Source of the DNA: Bradyrhizobium sp. RD5-C2
GTDB lineage: Bacteria; Pseudomonadota; Alphaproteobacteria; Rhizobiales; Xanthobacteraceae
Direction of reading: 5' to 3'
Assembly (NCBI RefSeq): GCF_019972155.1
Contig: NZ_BOVL01000020.1
Span: 20,574 to 82,125, forward strand
DNA length: 61,552 nt
Both the position numbers and the translations under genes were made by a program. The notes under the pieces were generated by a model. That model did no database searches, was not told the DNA's origin, and saw only the letters and a program-made list of their open reading frames with translations. Shown piece by piece: positions 49,544 to 58,369 of the stretch (within the stretch, counting starts at the first letter, position 1; each line of letters begins with the position of its first letter).

Positions 49544-50710
49544 TCAGCGACCCGCCAGACTGCATCCGGGCTGCGGCGCGATCTCGCCAAGCGGCCGGAC
49601 CTGCACCAGTTCGGAACCTTGCGTCCTGGCGATGAACATGTTCATCGCCGCGTGGTGATCCTGGCCGAGCGTCACCGGGCCGGTCGGCGACGCAATGGTG
49701 AGGCCAGCCATCGCGTCGATGATGGCCTCCTTGTCGAGCTTGCCGGCTTTCTCGGCCGCCGCCTTGAGCGCGATCAGGGTGTTGTAGTGCGTCATCACAT
49801 AGTTCGACACCGCGACGCCCGGGTTTGCGGCGGCGCGCGCCTTTGCGACGAACGCCTTCACGGACGGATCCTCGCTCGCCGCGACCGCCGGCACGACCGT
49901 GACCATGTTCTGGCCCTTGCCGCGGAAGATGCCGAGATCGACCTCGGACAGTCCGAGGAAAGCGACCGTGATCTCCTTCAGCAACCCGGCCTCGTCGGCC
50001 TGCCGGATGAAATCCATCCCGTCACCCTTCAGCGCAAACAGCAGCACCTTGGCCTTGCTCGCGGCGACCTCCTTGATCAGCGGGGAAAAATCCGTCTCGG
50101 TCCCCAGCGTGTACTTTGTCCCGACCACCCTGCCGCCGAGCTGCTCGATCAAGGGCTGCGCGATGCCGAACATCTGATGCGGCCAGACGCGGTCGGCGCC
50201 GAGCAGGAAATACGTGTTGCCGTAGGTCTGCGTCATGTAGGGCAGCAGCTGGCCGAGCTCCTGGTTCGGCACCGCGCCGAACGAGAACAGATAGCGGCTG
50301 CATTTGCCGCCCTCGTAATTGGTGGCGTAGAGCAGCGGCGTCTTCAAGCTCTCGGCAAGCGGCACCAGCGCATTCAGGTTGCGCGAGGTGATCGGACCGA
50401 CCACGACCAGCACGCCGTCCTTCTCGACGAGTGAACGCATGGCCTCGGCGGCCGACTCCGGCCGCGTCTTGTCGTCGGCATAGATCACCTCCACGGGCCG
50501 GCCGAGAATGCCGCCCGCAGCGTTGATATCCCCAGCGGCAAGATCGAGCCCGAGCCTGGCCTGCTGACCATACAGCTCAACGCCACCGGAGAACGGCAGC
50601 ACCGTGCCGATGCGGATCGGCGCGCTGGTTTCAGCTGCGCGCGAAGGAAGCAGCGCTGTGGGCCCAAGTAGCAGCATGAACGCCATGCAGCTGATCAAGC
50701 GTGATGCCAT
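49544..50710 (-). CDS. Liv-type periplasmic binding protein, stand-alone
   Basis: A 388-residue type I periplasmic binding protein. It has a signal peptide (RLISCMAFMLLLGPTALL, cleaved before AETS), then IRIGTVLPFSGGVELYGQQA and INAAGGILGRPVEVIYADDK, which is characteristic of the Leu/Ile/Val or amide-binding group. Later VVVGPITSRNLNALVPLAE is the lobe hinge. Start 50710 is chosen by the signal peptide; ATG 50725 is possible. No permease or ATPase genes are next to it, unlike the first binding protein of this window. Confidence 0.9.
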   Translation of the reverse strand: MASRLISCMAFMLLLGPTALLPSRAAETSAPIRIGTVLPFSGGVELYGQQARLGLDLAAGDINAAGGILGRPVEVIYADDKTRPESAAEAMRSLVEKDGVLVVVGPITSRNLNALVPLAESLKTPLLYATNYEGGKCSRYLFSFGAVPNQELGQLLPYMTQTYGNTYFLLGADRVWPHQMFGIAQPLIEQLGGRVVGTKYTLGTETDFSPLIKEVAASKAKVLLFALKGDGMDFIRQADEAGLLKEITVAFLGLSEVDLGIFRGKGQNMVTVVPAVAASEDPSVKAFVAKARAAANPGVAVSNYVMTHYNTLIALKAAAEKAGKLDKEAIIDAMAGLTIASPTGPVTLGQDHHAAMNMFIARTQGSELVQVRPLGEIAPQPGCSLAGR

Positions 50711-50800
50711 GTGTCCTCGATTCATACCGCCGACAAGCGCAACCTCGGCCAAATTTACCTGCATGGCTTGAAAGGATTGGTTAAGCGCGCAACCGTGCGA

Positions 50801-51424
50801 CTATTGCTTACTTGCGGGGTGCGCCCCGCCATCTCCAAGATGCGCGGCGAATTCACGATGATAATGGACAGCCAACCCTACAAGCGTAGCCGGCGTGAGC
50901 CGCGAAGAAATCGGCGCGTAGTTTGATTGTGGGCGATGCAACCCAAATTTGCCCGACATCCAAGATCTGAACTCGGATGAGTTAATCACCTGATCGAGAT
51001 GTCGCAAGCTGTCCGCGTCGACGCGGAAGGCTCTCATCGCGTCTCGAAGCTTGGCATCCTCGCGAGACTCCCAGTTTTGGGTGCGACCCCACCTGAAAAA
51101 CACCTCAGGAATATTCGTATTGGGCATCAGATCGTGGCACTCGCGGCACAGCAAGAATAGGTTTGACAGATTGTCGCGTCCACTGAGCGATCTGGGAATT
51201 ATGTGACAACGTTGAAGGGGAATACGGTCCCAATGTCGCAGGATTTCGTCCCAACCCACGTCCGGCCGCTTGATGTCGTACCTTGAGCCATAATTAAAGC
51301 CGCAAGCCCAGCAGCGTGGCTTCCTCGGCTCGACATGAAAGTACAACCGAGAAAGCCGGTGCTTCCAATAGTCATATATTTGCCCTTTCGACGGAAGATT
51401 CTCTGAAAACTGCCTCATAGCCAT
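50801..51424 (-). CDS. HNH endonuclease domain protein
   Basis: A 207-residue protein with a zinc-type HNH motif: CWACGF early, then RCHIIPRSLSGRDNLSNLFLLC with RECHDLMP. The first His, Asn and last His are at the usual spacing, and two Cys pairs flank them. The N-terminal 40 residues and the C-terminal 90 carry no recognised domain. Codon use is less G+C-rich than the surroundings, suggesting recent acquisition. Free-standing HNH genes like this are often defence or mobile-element remnants. No partner is apparent. Confidence 0.85.
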   Translation of the reverse strand: MAMRQFSENLPSKGQIYDYWKHRLSRLYFHVEPRKPRCWACGFNYGSRYDIKRPDVGWDEILRHWDRIPLQRCHIIPRSLSGRDNLSNLFLLCRECHDLMPNTNIPEVFFRWGRTQNWESREDAKLRDAMRAFRVDADSLRHLDQVINSSEFRSWMSGKFGLHRPQSNYAPISSRLTPATLVGLAVHYHREFAAHLGDGGAHPASKQ

Positions 51425-51576
51425 AGCCAGCTCTCCGAACAGTCAGTGGGAAACGCGAAACCATGAGCGGGCTTCACTTTAGGCGTGCTGCCTCGTGTCG
51501 AGAATATCAATGAGCGGCTCGGTGACCGATTGCGGGCTGTCAGGTCGGGTTAGATGAGGCGCTCTACATTCGTGTC

Positions 51577-52170
51577 ATGCACCTGCCCGCGCCGTCTCAT
51601 GCTTATCGAAGGACTCGCTTGGAAAATCGCTTCGTCCTGATCTCCGGCTGCTCCGGCGGCGGAAAATCGACCCTGCTGGCCGAACTGCGCGCACGCGGCT
51701 ATCCGGTCGTCGAAGAGCCCGGCCGCCGCATTATCGCTGAGGAGCATGCATCCGGTGGCAACGCCCTGCCCTGGGTCGATCCGGCGGCCTTCCTGCGCCG
51801 CGCCATTGACGTCGCGATGAAGGATATGGCGATGGCCGAGGCCCATTCCGGTTGGGTGTTCTTCGATCGCGGCCTCGTCGACGCCGCGTCAGCGCTGGAG
51901 GCTTTAACGGGCGAGCCGGTGCTGCGCCCGATCTGCTCCGACCATCGCTACCACGTTCGCGTGTTCATGACGCCGCCGTGGCCGGAGATCTACGTCACCG
52001 ATGCTGAGCGACGGCACGACTTCGAGGCGGCGATGGCGGAGTATCAGCGGCTGATGGAGGCGTTTCCCATGCTCGGCTACGACGTCATCAGCCTGCCGAA
52101 GATAGCGCCGTCCAAGCGCTCAGATTTCGTGCTGGCGACGCTTGGCGGCAACCCGGCATCGATAGACTGA
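51577..52170 (+). CDS. AAA family ATPase (single P-loop kinase-like)
   Basis: A 197-residue P-loop protein. Walker A is ISGCSGGGKST (residues 23-33) and Walker B is WVFFDRG near residue 97; then comes a lid-like region with RRHDFEAAMAEYQRLMEAF. It matches small AAA_28-type or gluconokinase-like proteins, with an RRII Arg finger-like stretch. Possible substrates are nucleotides or small molecules. TTG 51619 is a shorter alternative start. Confidence 0.82.
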   Translation: MHLPAPSHAYRRTRLENRFVLISGCSGGGKSTLLAELRARGYPVVEEPGRRIIAEEHASGGNALPWVDPAAFLRRAIDVAMKDMAMAEAHSGWVFFDRGLVDAASALEALTGEPVLRPICSDHRYHVRVFMTPPWPEIYVTDAERRHDFEAAMAEYQRLMEAFPMLGYDVISLPKIAPSKRSDFVLATLGGNPASID

Positions 52171-52223
52171 TCAGACCGTCGCCCCGCGGCTTTGTCGACT
52201 AGTCTAGCGGCACGCTTGCCAGC

Positions 52224-54761
52224 TCAGAACGACGTCCCGCCGCCGAACCTGAACTCCTGCACGATGTCGTACTTGCCCTTGGTGATCGGCACCGCGTAGT
52301 CGAAGCGCAGCGGCCCGAATGGCGACGCCCAGATCAGACCGACGCCCACCGAGGTTCGCACCACGTTTTGGTCATCGTATTGCAAGCCGCAGGTCGGGCA
52401 CGCCGGCGTGTTGACCTCGCCGGTCGCAGTCCACGACGTCGGCCCTTCGTACCCCCAGAGCGAGCCGGCATCGGCGTAGACCGCCCCCTTCAACCCAACC
52501 TCCGACGGCAGGAACCAGAACGGCATCTGCAGCTCCATCGACGCACCCCAATATTTGGTGCCGCCGAGCGCATCGCCAACCGCCCCGAAGCTCGCGTAAG
52601 TGATGTCACGCGGCCCGATGCCGTTGGTGGCAAAGCCGCGCACGAGGTTCGGTCCCATCTGGAAATGATCCAGCATGCGCAGATCATTGTCGCCGACCTT
52701 GGTGAGCACGCCGCCCTGCAGGTGGATCAGTCCGACGAGGTCGGACACCAGCGGCGTATAGTATTTCGCGTCGACCGCACTTTTCAGATACGTCACGTCG
52801 CCGCCGACGCCGGCGAAATCCTGCTTGAAGTCGATCAGCAGCCCGTCGGTCGGGTTCTTGTTGTTGTCGAGCGTGTTGTAGGTCAGGGTATAGCCCATCG
52901 CCGAGGTCCAGGTCGCGCCCGCAGCGAGCTCCTTGCGCACCGGCAAGGTGGATTCGCCGTCGCCGTAGCAACCATATCCATAGAGTCCTGATGAGACCGA
53001 GTTGGTCGGATCGACGCCGCCAAGCACGTCCTTGATGTAAGCGGGCGTCGGGTTGAACGCGAGCGAGGTGTTGGAGGCATTGTTGTTGCAGTTGTTGTAG
53101 GCGCTATCGAGCGAGATTTCCTGCTGATAGAGCGAATAGCGCAACTGGAGCGTCAAATCCTCGCGCAAGGCGAGACCCAGCCGCGGCGCGAACCCGATCG
53201 TCTTCACGCCATAGGTCGTGTAGTCGGTCGGCAGCTGCTCCTTGTAATACGCATCGAGCCCGAGCGCGACGCGGTAGTCGAGCAGATACGGCTCGACAAA
53301 GGACAGCGACAGGCCGCGCGAGTACTGGCCGTAGCTGACGGTTGCCTTCGCGAACAGGCCGCGGCCGAGCAGGTTGCGTTCGGAGACGCTGACCTCGGCG
53401 AGCGCGCCGTCGGTCGTGGAGTAACCGCCCGAGACCGAGAAGTCGCCGGTCGACTTCTCCTCCAGATCGACGATCAGGACCACGCGGTCGCTCGACGAGC
53501 CGGGCTCGGTGGTGATCTTGACTGTCTTGAAGTAGTCCAGATTCTTCAGCCGCCGCTCGGCACGATCGACCAGCGCACGGTTATACGCATCGCCCTCGGA
53601 GAGATCGAACTCGCGCCGGATCACGTAGTCGCGGGTACGGCCGTTGCCGCGAATGTCGATCCGCTCGATATAGGTGCGCGGCCCCTCCTCCACGCGGAAC
53701 ATGATTCCCACGGTGTGGGCCTCGAAATTCCGCTCGCCGTCCGGACGGACCACCGCGAACGCGTAGCCGCGGCGCGACGCCTCGATCTGCATGTCCTCGA
53801 CCGACTTCTCGATCGCCTCGACATTGTAGAGCGAGCCTTCGCTGACCCGCGAAAGCGGACGCAGGATACTTGGATCGAAGCCTGCAACGGTCGAGCGGAA
53901 GCTGACCGTCGCAACGCGGTACTGCTGTCCCTCATCGATCTTGAAGGTGACCTGAAAGCCCTTGCTCTCTCGGTCATATTCGGCGAGCGCGGCCACCACC
54001 TGCACGTCCGCATAGCCATGCTTCAGGTAGAAGCGGCGGATCAGGTCGCGGTCGGCCTCGACGCGGTCGGGGTCGTAGATGTTGGCGCTGCCGAGGAAGC
54101 TCAGGAAGTTCGTCTCATGGGTCTTGATTACGTCCTTCAGCCGCGCCGCCGTGAAGCTGTTGTTCCCCATGAACTCGATGGTCTTGATACCGGTCTTGGC
54201 GCCCTCGTCGACGGTGAAGACGAGGTCGACGCGGTTGTTGGAGCGTTCGATGATCTCGGGCGTGACGCGCACGTCGTAGCGGCCGGAGTGGCGATAGATC
54301 TCGGCGATCCGCAGCGCATCCGACTGCACCATCGGTCGCGACAGCGTGCCTCGCGGCTTGGATTGCACCTCGGCCGAGAGCTGCTCGTCCTTGACCTTCT
54401 TGTTGCCCTCGAACGCGACGCGGTCGATCACCGGGTTCTCGACGACCGAGACGACGATCCGTCCGCCGGCGTGATTGATCTTCACGTCCTGGAACAACCC
54501 GGTCCCGACCAGCTCCTTGAGTCCATCGTCGATCGCAGCCTGGTCGAGATGACCGCCCGGCCCCGGCCTGAAATAGGAGCGGATGGTCTCCGCCTCGACC
54601 CGCCGGTTGCCTTCGATCGCGATCGCATCGACCGATTGGGCCGCCGCCGGTGCCAACAACAGCCAAGTCACTGACCAAGTCACTGGCCGGTTCACCGACG
54701 TCGCCGGGATCGAAAATCCCGTCAGCGCAAGCGCTGCGACAAAGCTCAGCCACATCTTCAT
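52224..54761 (-). CDS. bamA: outer membrane assembly factor BamA-like protein
   Basis: An 845-residue BamA family protein. After a signal peptide (WLSFVAALALTGFSI) and a spacer come five POTRA domains (IAIEGNRRVEAETIRSYF, VAFEGNKKVKDEQLSAEV, IEFMGNNSFTAARLKDVI and others), then a 16-strand barrel ending in Phe (FRFGGGTSF). The barrel contains the VRGF signature as VRGFATNGIGPRD, which locates loop 6. It inserts outer membrane proteins. It stands alone, not beside rseP-lpxD-fabZ as main alphaproteobacterial bamA genes do, so it may be a second copy. Four cysteines lie in outer loops. Confidence 0.93.
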   Translation of the reverse strand: MKMWLSFVAALALTGFSIPATSVNRPVTWSVTWLLLAPAAAQSVDAIAIEGNRRVEAETIRSYFRPGPGGHLDQAAIDDGLKELVGTGLFQDVKINHAGGRIVVSVVENPVIDRVAFEGNKKVKDEQLSAEVQSKPRGTLSRPMVQSDALRIAEIYRHSGRYDVRVTPEIIERSNNRVDLVFTVDEGAKTGIKTIEFMGNNSFTAARLKDVIKTHETNFLSFLGSANIYDPDRVEADRDLIRRFYLKHGYADVQVVAALAEYDRESKGFQVTFKIDEGQQYRVATVSFRSTVAGFDPSILRPLSRVSEGSLYNVEAIEKSVEDMQIEASRRGYAFAVVRPDGERNFEAHTVGIMFRVEEGPRTYIERIDIRGNGRTRDYVIRREFDLSEGDAYNRALVDRAERRLKNLDYFKTVKITTEPGSSSDRVVLIVDLEEKSTGDFSVSGGYSTTDGALAEVSVSERNLLGRGLFAKATVSYGQYSRGLSLSFVEPYLLDYRVALGLDAYYKEQLPTDYTTYGVKTIGFAPRLGLALREDLTLQLRYSLYQQEISLDSAYNNCNNNASNTSLAFNPTPAYIKDVLGGVDPTNSVSSGLYGYGCYGDGESTLPVRKELAAGATWTSAMGYTLTYNTLDNNKNPTDGLLIDFKQDFAGVGGDVTYLKSAVDAKYYTPLVSDLVGLIHLQGGVLTKVGDNDLRMLDHFQMGPNLVRGFATNGIGPRDITYASFGAVGDALGGTKYWGASMELQMPFWFLPSEVGLKGAVYADAGSLWGYEGPTSWTATGEVNTPACPTCGLQYDDQNVVRTSVGVGLIWASPFGPLRFDYAVPITKGKYDIVQEFRFGGGTSF

Positions 54762-55049
54762 TCCACACCTCGCGAACCAGTCGCCCGTTGTGGCGGGATG
54801 GTGATGGCTGTGGTGTGGCTGCGGGATTGCGGGAATATTTCCAGTGATTGGGGACTGTGAGCGCTGTACGACGCAGGCGCCGTCCCGGTTTTGTTTCCGG
54901 CCGCGCCCGCCGCTTACAGTTCAGAAACACTATGCTGACGAAAAGGCGCAATGCCGCCCACAAGCGATGCGCATGCTGGTCGATTGGTGGCTAAGCCAGC
55001 GCGCTGCAATGCGCGCAAATGACCTGAAGACGAGGCCCAGTCGTAAACC

Positions 55050-55772
55050 ATGCTCGCACATACACCAAAAATCCTGGTCGTCGAGGACGACCTGCCGACC
55101 AGAGACTTGATTGCCCGTTACCTGCGCGACCAATCGTGTCTGGTGGCCACCGCCTCGAACGGCAAGGAAATGGATCGTTACCTTGCCGGACACTCGCTCG
55201 ATCTCGTCGTGCTCGACCTGATGCTGCCGGGAGAGGATGGATTGACCTTGTGCCGCCGCCTTCGCAGCGACTCGACGATTCCCATCATCATGCTCACGGC
55301 AAAGGGCGAGGACCTCGACCGGATCCTCGGGCTCGAGATGGGAGCGGATGACTATCTCGCCAAACCCTTCAATCCGCGCGAGCTGCTGGCGCGGATCAAT
55401 GCGGTGCTGCGCCGCCAGACCCAGGCCGGTCTTGCCGGACGCTCCGGCCAGAGCGCCGCGCGCCTGCGCTTCCAGGATTGGACCATCGATCTTCGCCTGC
55501 GCGAACTGCGCGATCCCGACGGCGCTCAGGTCCCGCTGACCAGCGCAGAGTTCGACCTGCTGCAGGCCTTCTGCGAGCGGCCCGGCCGGATCCTGACGCG
55601 GGACGGCCTCCTGACCATGACGCGCAGCCGGCCTGCCAGCCCATTCGGGCGCAGCATCGACGTGCTCGTCAGCCGGCTCCGCCGCAAGCTCGATACCAGC
55701 GAAGGACCGTCGGTGATCAGGACGGTGCGGACCGGCGGCTACATCTTCACGCCGCATGTGGAGGATGCATGA
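55050..55772 (+). CDS. OmpR family response regulator
   Basis: A 240-residue regulator with a receiver (VVEDD at 11-14, phospho-acceptor D56 in LDLMLPGEDG, K near 104 in YLAKPF) and a winged-helix output domain (LTSAEFDLLQAF, RPGRILTRDGLL, RSIDVLVSRLRRKL, VRTVRTGGYIF). It overlaps the following kinase gene by 4 nt (ATGA), so they form a two-component system. Similar to the OmpR/RstA subgroup. Regulon unknown. Confidence 0.95.
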   Translation: MLAHTPKILVVEDDLPTRDLIARYLRDQSCLVATASNGKEMDRYLAGHSLDLVVLDLMLPGEDGLTLCRRLRSDSTIPIIMLTAKGEDLDRILGLEMGADDYLAKPFNPRELLARINAVLRRQTQAGLAGRSGQSAARLRFQDWTIDLRLRELRDPDGAQVPLTSAEFDLLQAFCERPGRILTRDGLLTMTRSRPASPFGRSIDVLVSRLRRKLDTSEGPSVIRTVRTGGYIFTPHVEDA

Positions 55773-57115
55773 GCTGGACCCGCAGGATTGCCGCGCTCTT
55801 CAGCTTCCGGCGGATCAGCGGCCAGATCGGCGCGCTGATCCTGTTGTCGCTGGTGCTGATCCACGCGCTGATCGGGCTTTATTTCACCAGCCAGAAACCG
55901 AAATCGTTCGCGGACAGGCCGATCCATCAGTTCCAGCTGGTTGCGAAGCTTCTGGCCGAGACCCCTGCGGCCGAGCGCGCAACGCTGTTGCAGGCTGCCG
56001 ACCGGGCGTTTCCCCGGCTGCATTTCGCATTGCGCGACGCAGGTCCGGGCGCATCCGGCGATGCGTCGTCCGGAGCATCAGGCGTCGACGATGTCGATCT
56101 GGAGTTTTCCACGAAGACCGCGCCGGCGGTGGTTCGCTTGCCGGATGGCGCCCTGCTCGAAGCGACCATCGGCCCGGCAAAGATCCCGCCGTTCTTCGGC
56201 GCCTTCTGGCTCAGCACATTCCTGTTCCTGTTCGTGAGCGTCACGCTGCTCGGCGTGTGGGCTGGCCGCGTGCTCAGTGCTCCGCTCTCCGCCTTTGCCC
56301 GCGCCGCCGAGAATTTCAGCATCAGCCAGGCGGCCGCTCCGCTTGCCGAGACCGGGCCGGAGGAGATCCGCGCCGCCGCGGTCGCGCTCAACCGGATGCG
56401 CGAGCGCATCACCACGCTGATGAACGACCGCACGCGGATGCTCGCCGCCATCAGTCACGATTTGCGAACACCGATCACCCGGCTGCGGCTCAGATCCGAA
56501 TATATCGAGAACGATGCCCAGCGCGCGGAGACCCTGCACGACCTCGACCAGATGCAGGCCATGCTGGAATCGGTGCTGTCATTCCTGAGCGGCGGCAGCG
56601 CGGCGAAGCCGACGCTTGTGAACGTAGCCGCCCTGCTGCAGACGATAGCCGAGCAGTTCTCCGATTGCGGCCATGTCGTGCGCTACCACGGCCCGCTCAG
56701 GGCTTCGCTATTGATCCGCCCCAGCGATATCAGCCGGACCGTGACGAACCTGGTGGAAAATGCTCTGCGGTTCGGCAGCGAGGTAGATATCCGGCTGACC
56801 GCATCCACCGATCACGCCACCATCGACGTATCGGACGACGGCCCGGGGATTCCGGAGTACCGCCGAGCGGAGATGTTGAAGCCTTTCGTCCGCGGCGACG
56901 AGGCCCGCACCATGGATGAAAAGAGCGGCTTCGGGCTCGGTCTGTCGATCGCTCAAGCCATGGTGTGCGGCCATGGCGGCGAGTTGTCCCTGCACGACAA
57001 TGTACCGCACGGCCTGCTTGTCCGGATCAAATTGCCAGGGGCCGTGCATCTTGGATCGGATCGAAGCGGGGCAAGCCCGACGCGCCCCGCGCTTCCGGAG
57101 TTGGTGTCTGGCTAG
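55769..57115 (+). CDS. sensor histidine kinase, EnvZ-like
   Basis: A 448-residue membrane kinase. Membrane helices are at about 18-40 (GALILLSLVLIHALIGLYF) and 146-165 (FWLSTFLFLFVSVTLLGVW), flanking a periplasmic domain of about 105 residues. A HAMP domain follows, then the H-box AISHDLRTPITRLRLR (H230), N-box NLVENALRFG, and G boxes DDGPGIP and GFGLGLSIA. It pairs with the response regulator upstream. The C-terminal 25 residues beyond the ATPase domain (GSDRSGASPTRPALP) are not conserved. Confidence 0.94.
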   Translation: MSWTRRIAALFSFRRISGQIGALILLSLVLIHALIGLYFTSQKPKSFADRPIHQFQLVAKLLAETPAAERATLLQAADRAFPRLHFALRDAGPGASGDASSGASGVDDVDLEFSTKTAPAVVRLPDGALLEATIGPAKIPPFFGAFWLSTFLFLFVSVTLLGVWAGRVLSAPLSAFARAAENFSISQAAAPLAETGPEEIRAAAVALNRMRERITTLMNDRTRMLAAISHDLRTPITRLRLRSEYIENDAQRAETLHDLDQMQAMLESVLSFLSGGSAAKPTLVNVAALLQTIAEQFSDCGHVVRYHGPLRASLLIRPSDISRTVTNLVENALRFGSEVDIRLTASTDHATIDVSDDGPGIPEYRRAEMLKPFVRGDEARTMDEKSGFGLGLSIAQAMVCGHGGELSLHDNVPHGLLVRIKLPGAVHLGSDRSGASPTRPALPELVSG

Positions 57116-57119
57116 ACCC

Positions 57120-57611
57120 TCAGGATCGCTTGCCCCTGCCGCCAGGCTGCTTCTGCTCGGTCGGCGACCCCTTGAGCTCCTCCGACGTGACGCGGCAGTC
57201 GCCGTTCTTGTCGTTCTGCAGGATGAATTCGTTCGGCTTCTCGACGAACTCGCGGCGGGTAATCCTGCCATCCTGGTTCTCGTCGAAATAGCCGAAATCC
57301 GCATCGACGAGCGCGCTGCCGGCGCGACGAACGCCCTCGAACTCCGGAGGCGTGAGTTGTCCGTCGTGATTGCGATCGGCGCGATCGAACAGCCGCCCGA
57401 GATAGGCCTTCCATTCGTCGCAGGTGTAGACGCCATCATGGTTGGCGTCCCAAATCTCGGCCGCGACCGCCGGCGAACGATCGCCGCCCGCGCGCGGCGA
57501 AGGCTGCGCTCGATCCGGTGAGACCGGTTGCGCTACGGCAAGCGGCACCGCCGTACAAATCAGACTTGTCGTCGCGATTATCCCGCAGACGAATGGCAAC
57601 TTCCTGCGCAA
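57120..57611 (-). CDS. exported EF-hand calcium-binding protein
   Basis: A 163-residue protein with a signal peptide (LPFVCGIIATTSLICTAVPLAV) and four EF-hand loops: DANHDGVYTCDEW, DRNHDGQLTPPEF, DENQDGRITRREF and DKNGDCRVTSEEL. The first three have the D-x-N/D-x-D-G spacing of calmodulin-like loops; the last has Cys in place of Gly, so it may not bind. TTG 57611 with GGAGAG upstream gives a proper signal peptide; the ATG at 57689 gives an untypical arginine-rich extension. It is convergent with the kinase gene. It probably senses or buffers periplasmic calcium. Confidence 0.82.
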   Translation of the reverse strand: MRRKLPFVCGIIATTSLICTAVPLAVAQPVSPDRAQPSPRAGGDRSPAVAAEIWDANHDGVYTCDEWKAYLGRLFDRADRNHDGQLTPPEFEGVRRAGSALVDADFGYFDENQDGRITRREFVEKPNEFILQNDKNGDCRVTSEELKGSPTEQKQPGGRGKRS

Positions 57612-57755
57612 GTCGAACTCTCCTCCGCGTCTTCCAAAGGCGGAGCGGAGTTGCCGATTGCGCCGTGGCGAAAGTGCGGAAGCATGCACTAAGGATACAG
57701 CCCGTTACAATTTGGTTCGGCGCACGTCGTGCACCGACGTGCCGCTGCCGCAGCA

Positions 57756-58223
57756 TCAACCCTTCTTCGAATCGCCGCGCGTGTGCTGCAGCAGATTGTC
57801 GCGTAGCCTGACCACGCTCTTCTGCACGATCGGAAATTCCTCGCCGAGCCCGGTGGCGTCGACCAGGGACGCGTTGATCTCCTTGTCGAGCAGGCGCCGG
57901 CCCGCCGCCGTCAGGCTCACCCGCACCTGCCGCTCGTCGGCGGGATCGCGGACGCGGCTGATATAGCCGCTCTGCTCCAGCTTCTTGAGGATCGGCGTCA
58001 GCGTGTTGGATTCCAGGAACAGCTTCTCGCCGAGCGCGCTCACGGTCTGCTCGTCGGCCTCCGACAGCGCGATCATGGCAATGTACTGGGTGTAGGTCAG
58101 GCCGACCGCGTCGAGGATCGGCTTATAGGCGCGGCCGAAGGCCAGATTGGCCGAATAGACCGCAAAGCACAGAAAATTCGACAGTTTTCGGCCTTTGGTC
58201 TCGGCCTTGGCGGTGCGGGTCAC
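57756..58223 (-). CDS. ohrR: organic hydroperoxide resistance regulator OhrR (MarR family)
   Basis: A 155-residue MarR-type repressor. The sensing cysteine is C19 in NFLCFAVYSANLAFGRAYKP, the OhrR signature, with the conserved tyrosines nearby. The winged helix is LTPILKKLEQSGYISRVRDPADERQV. Organic peroxides oxidise C19 and release DNA. It is divergent from ohr, with two near-identical palindromes in the gap. Further cysteines are absent, so it likely uses the one-cysteine mechanism. Confidence 0.95.
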   Translation of the reverse strand: MTRTAKAETKGRKLSNFLCFAVYSANLAFGRAYKPILDAVGLTYTQYIAMIALSEADEQTVSALGEKLFLESNTLTPILKKLEQSGYISRVRDPADERQVRVSLTAAGRRLLDKEINASLVDATGLGEEFPIVQKSVVRLRDNLLQHTRGDSKKG

Positions 58224-58266
58224 GGACGTCTCCGGAGTTTGTGAGGTCCCGCCAATATAAATCGTA

Positions 58267-58281
58267 TCCGATTAAATCGGA
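58267..58281. promoter_or_regulatory. OhrR operator 1
   Basis: TCCGATTAAATCGGA, a perfect 7-1-7 palindrome in the ohrR-ohr gap, lying just upstream of the ohr -35 box and near the ohrR start. It matches operator 2 at 13 of 15 positions or better (only the centre differs). Location allows control of both genes. Confidence 0.75.
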
Positions 58282-58286
58282 AGAGC

Positions 58287-58315
58287 TTGACACGGCCCAA
58301 TGCGAGATCTATTTC
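58287..58315 (+). promoter_or_regulatory. ohr promoter
   Basis: TTGACA (58287-58292), a 17-bp spacer and TATTTC (58310-58315). The promoter is flanked by operator 1 upstream and operator 2 at the expected start region, so OhrR bound at operator 2 would block the start site. Confidence 0.65.
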
Positions 58316-58323
58316 AACACGCA

Positions 58324-58338
58324 TCCGATTAGATCGGA
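58324..58338. promoter_or_regulatory. OhrR operator 2
   Basis: TCCGATTAGATCGGA, palindromic except at the centre (TCCGAT/ATCGGA arms). It overlaps the predicted ohr transcription start and lies 32 bp ahead of the ohr ATG. Together with operator 1 it forms a two-site arrangement spaced 57 bp centre to centre. Confidence 0.75.
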
Positions 58339-58369
58339 TACGATCTATATTCAACCAAAGGAGCTCGCC

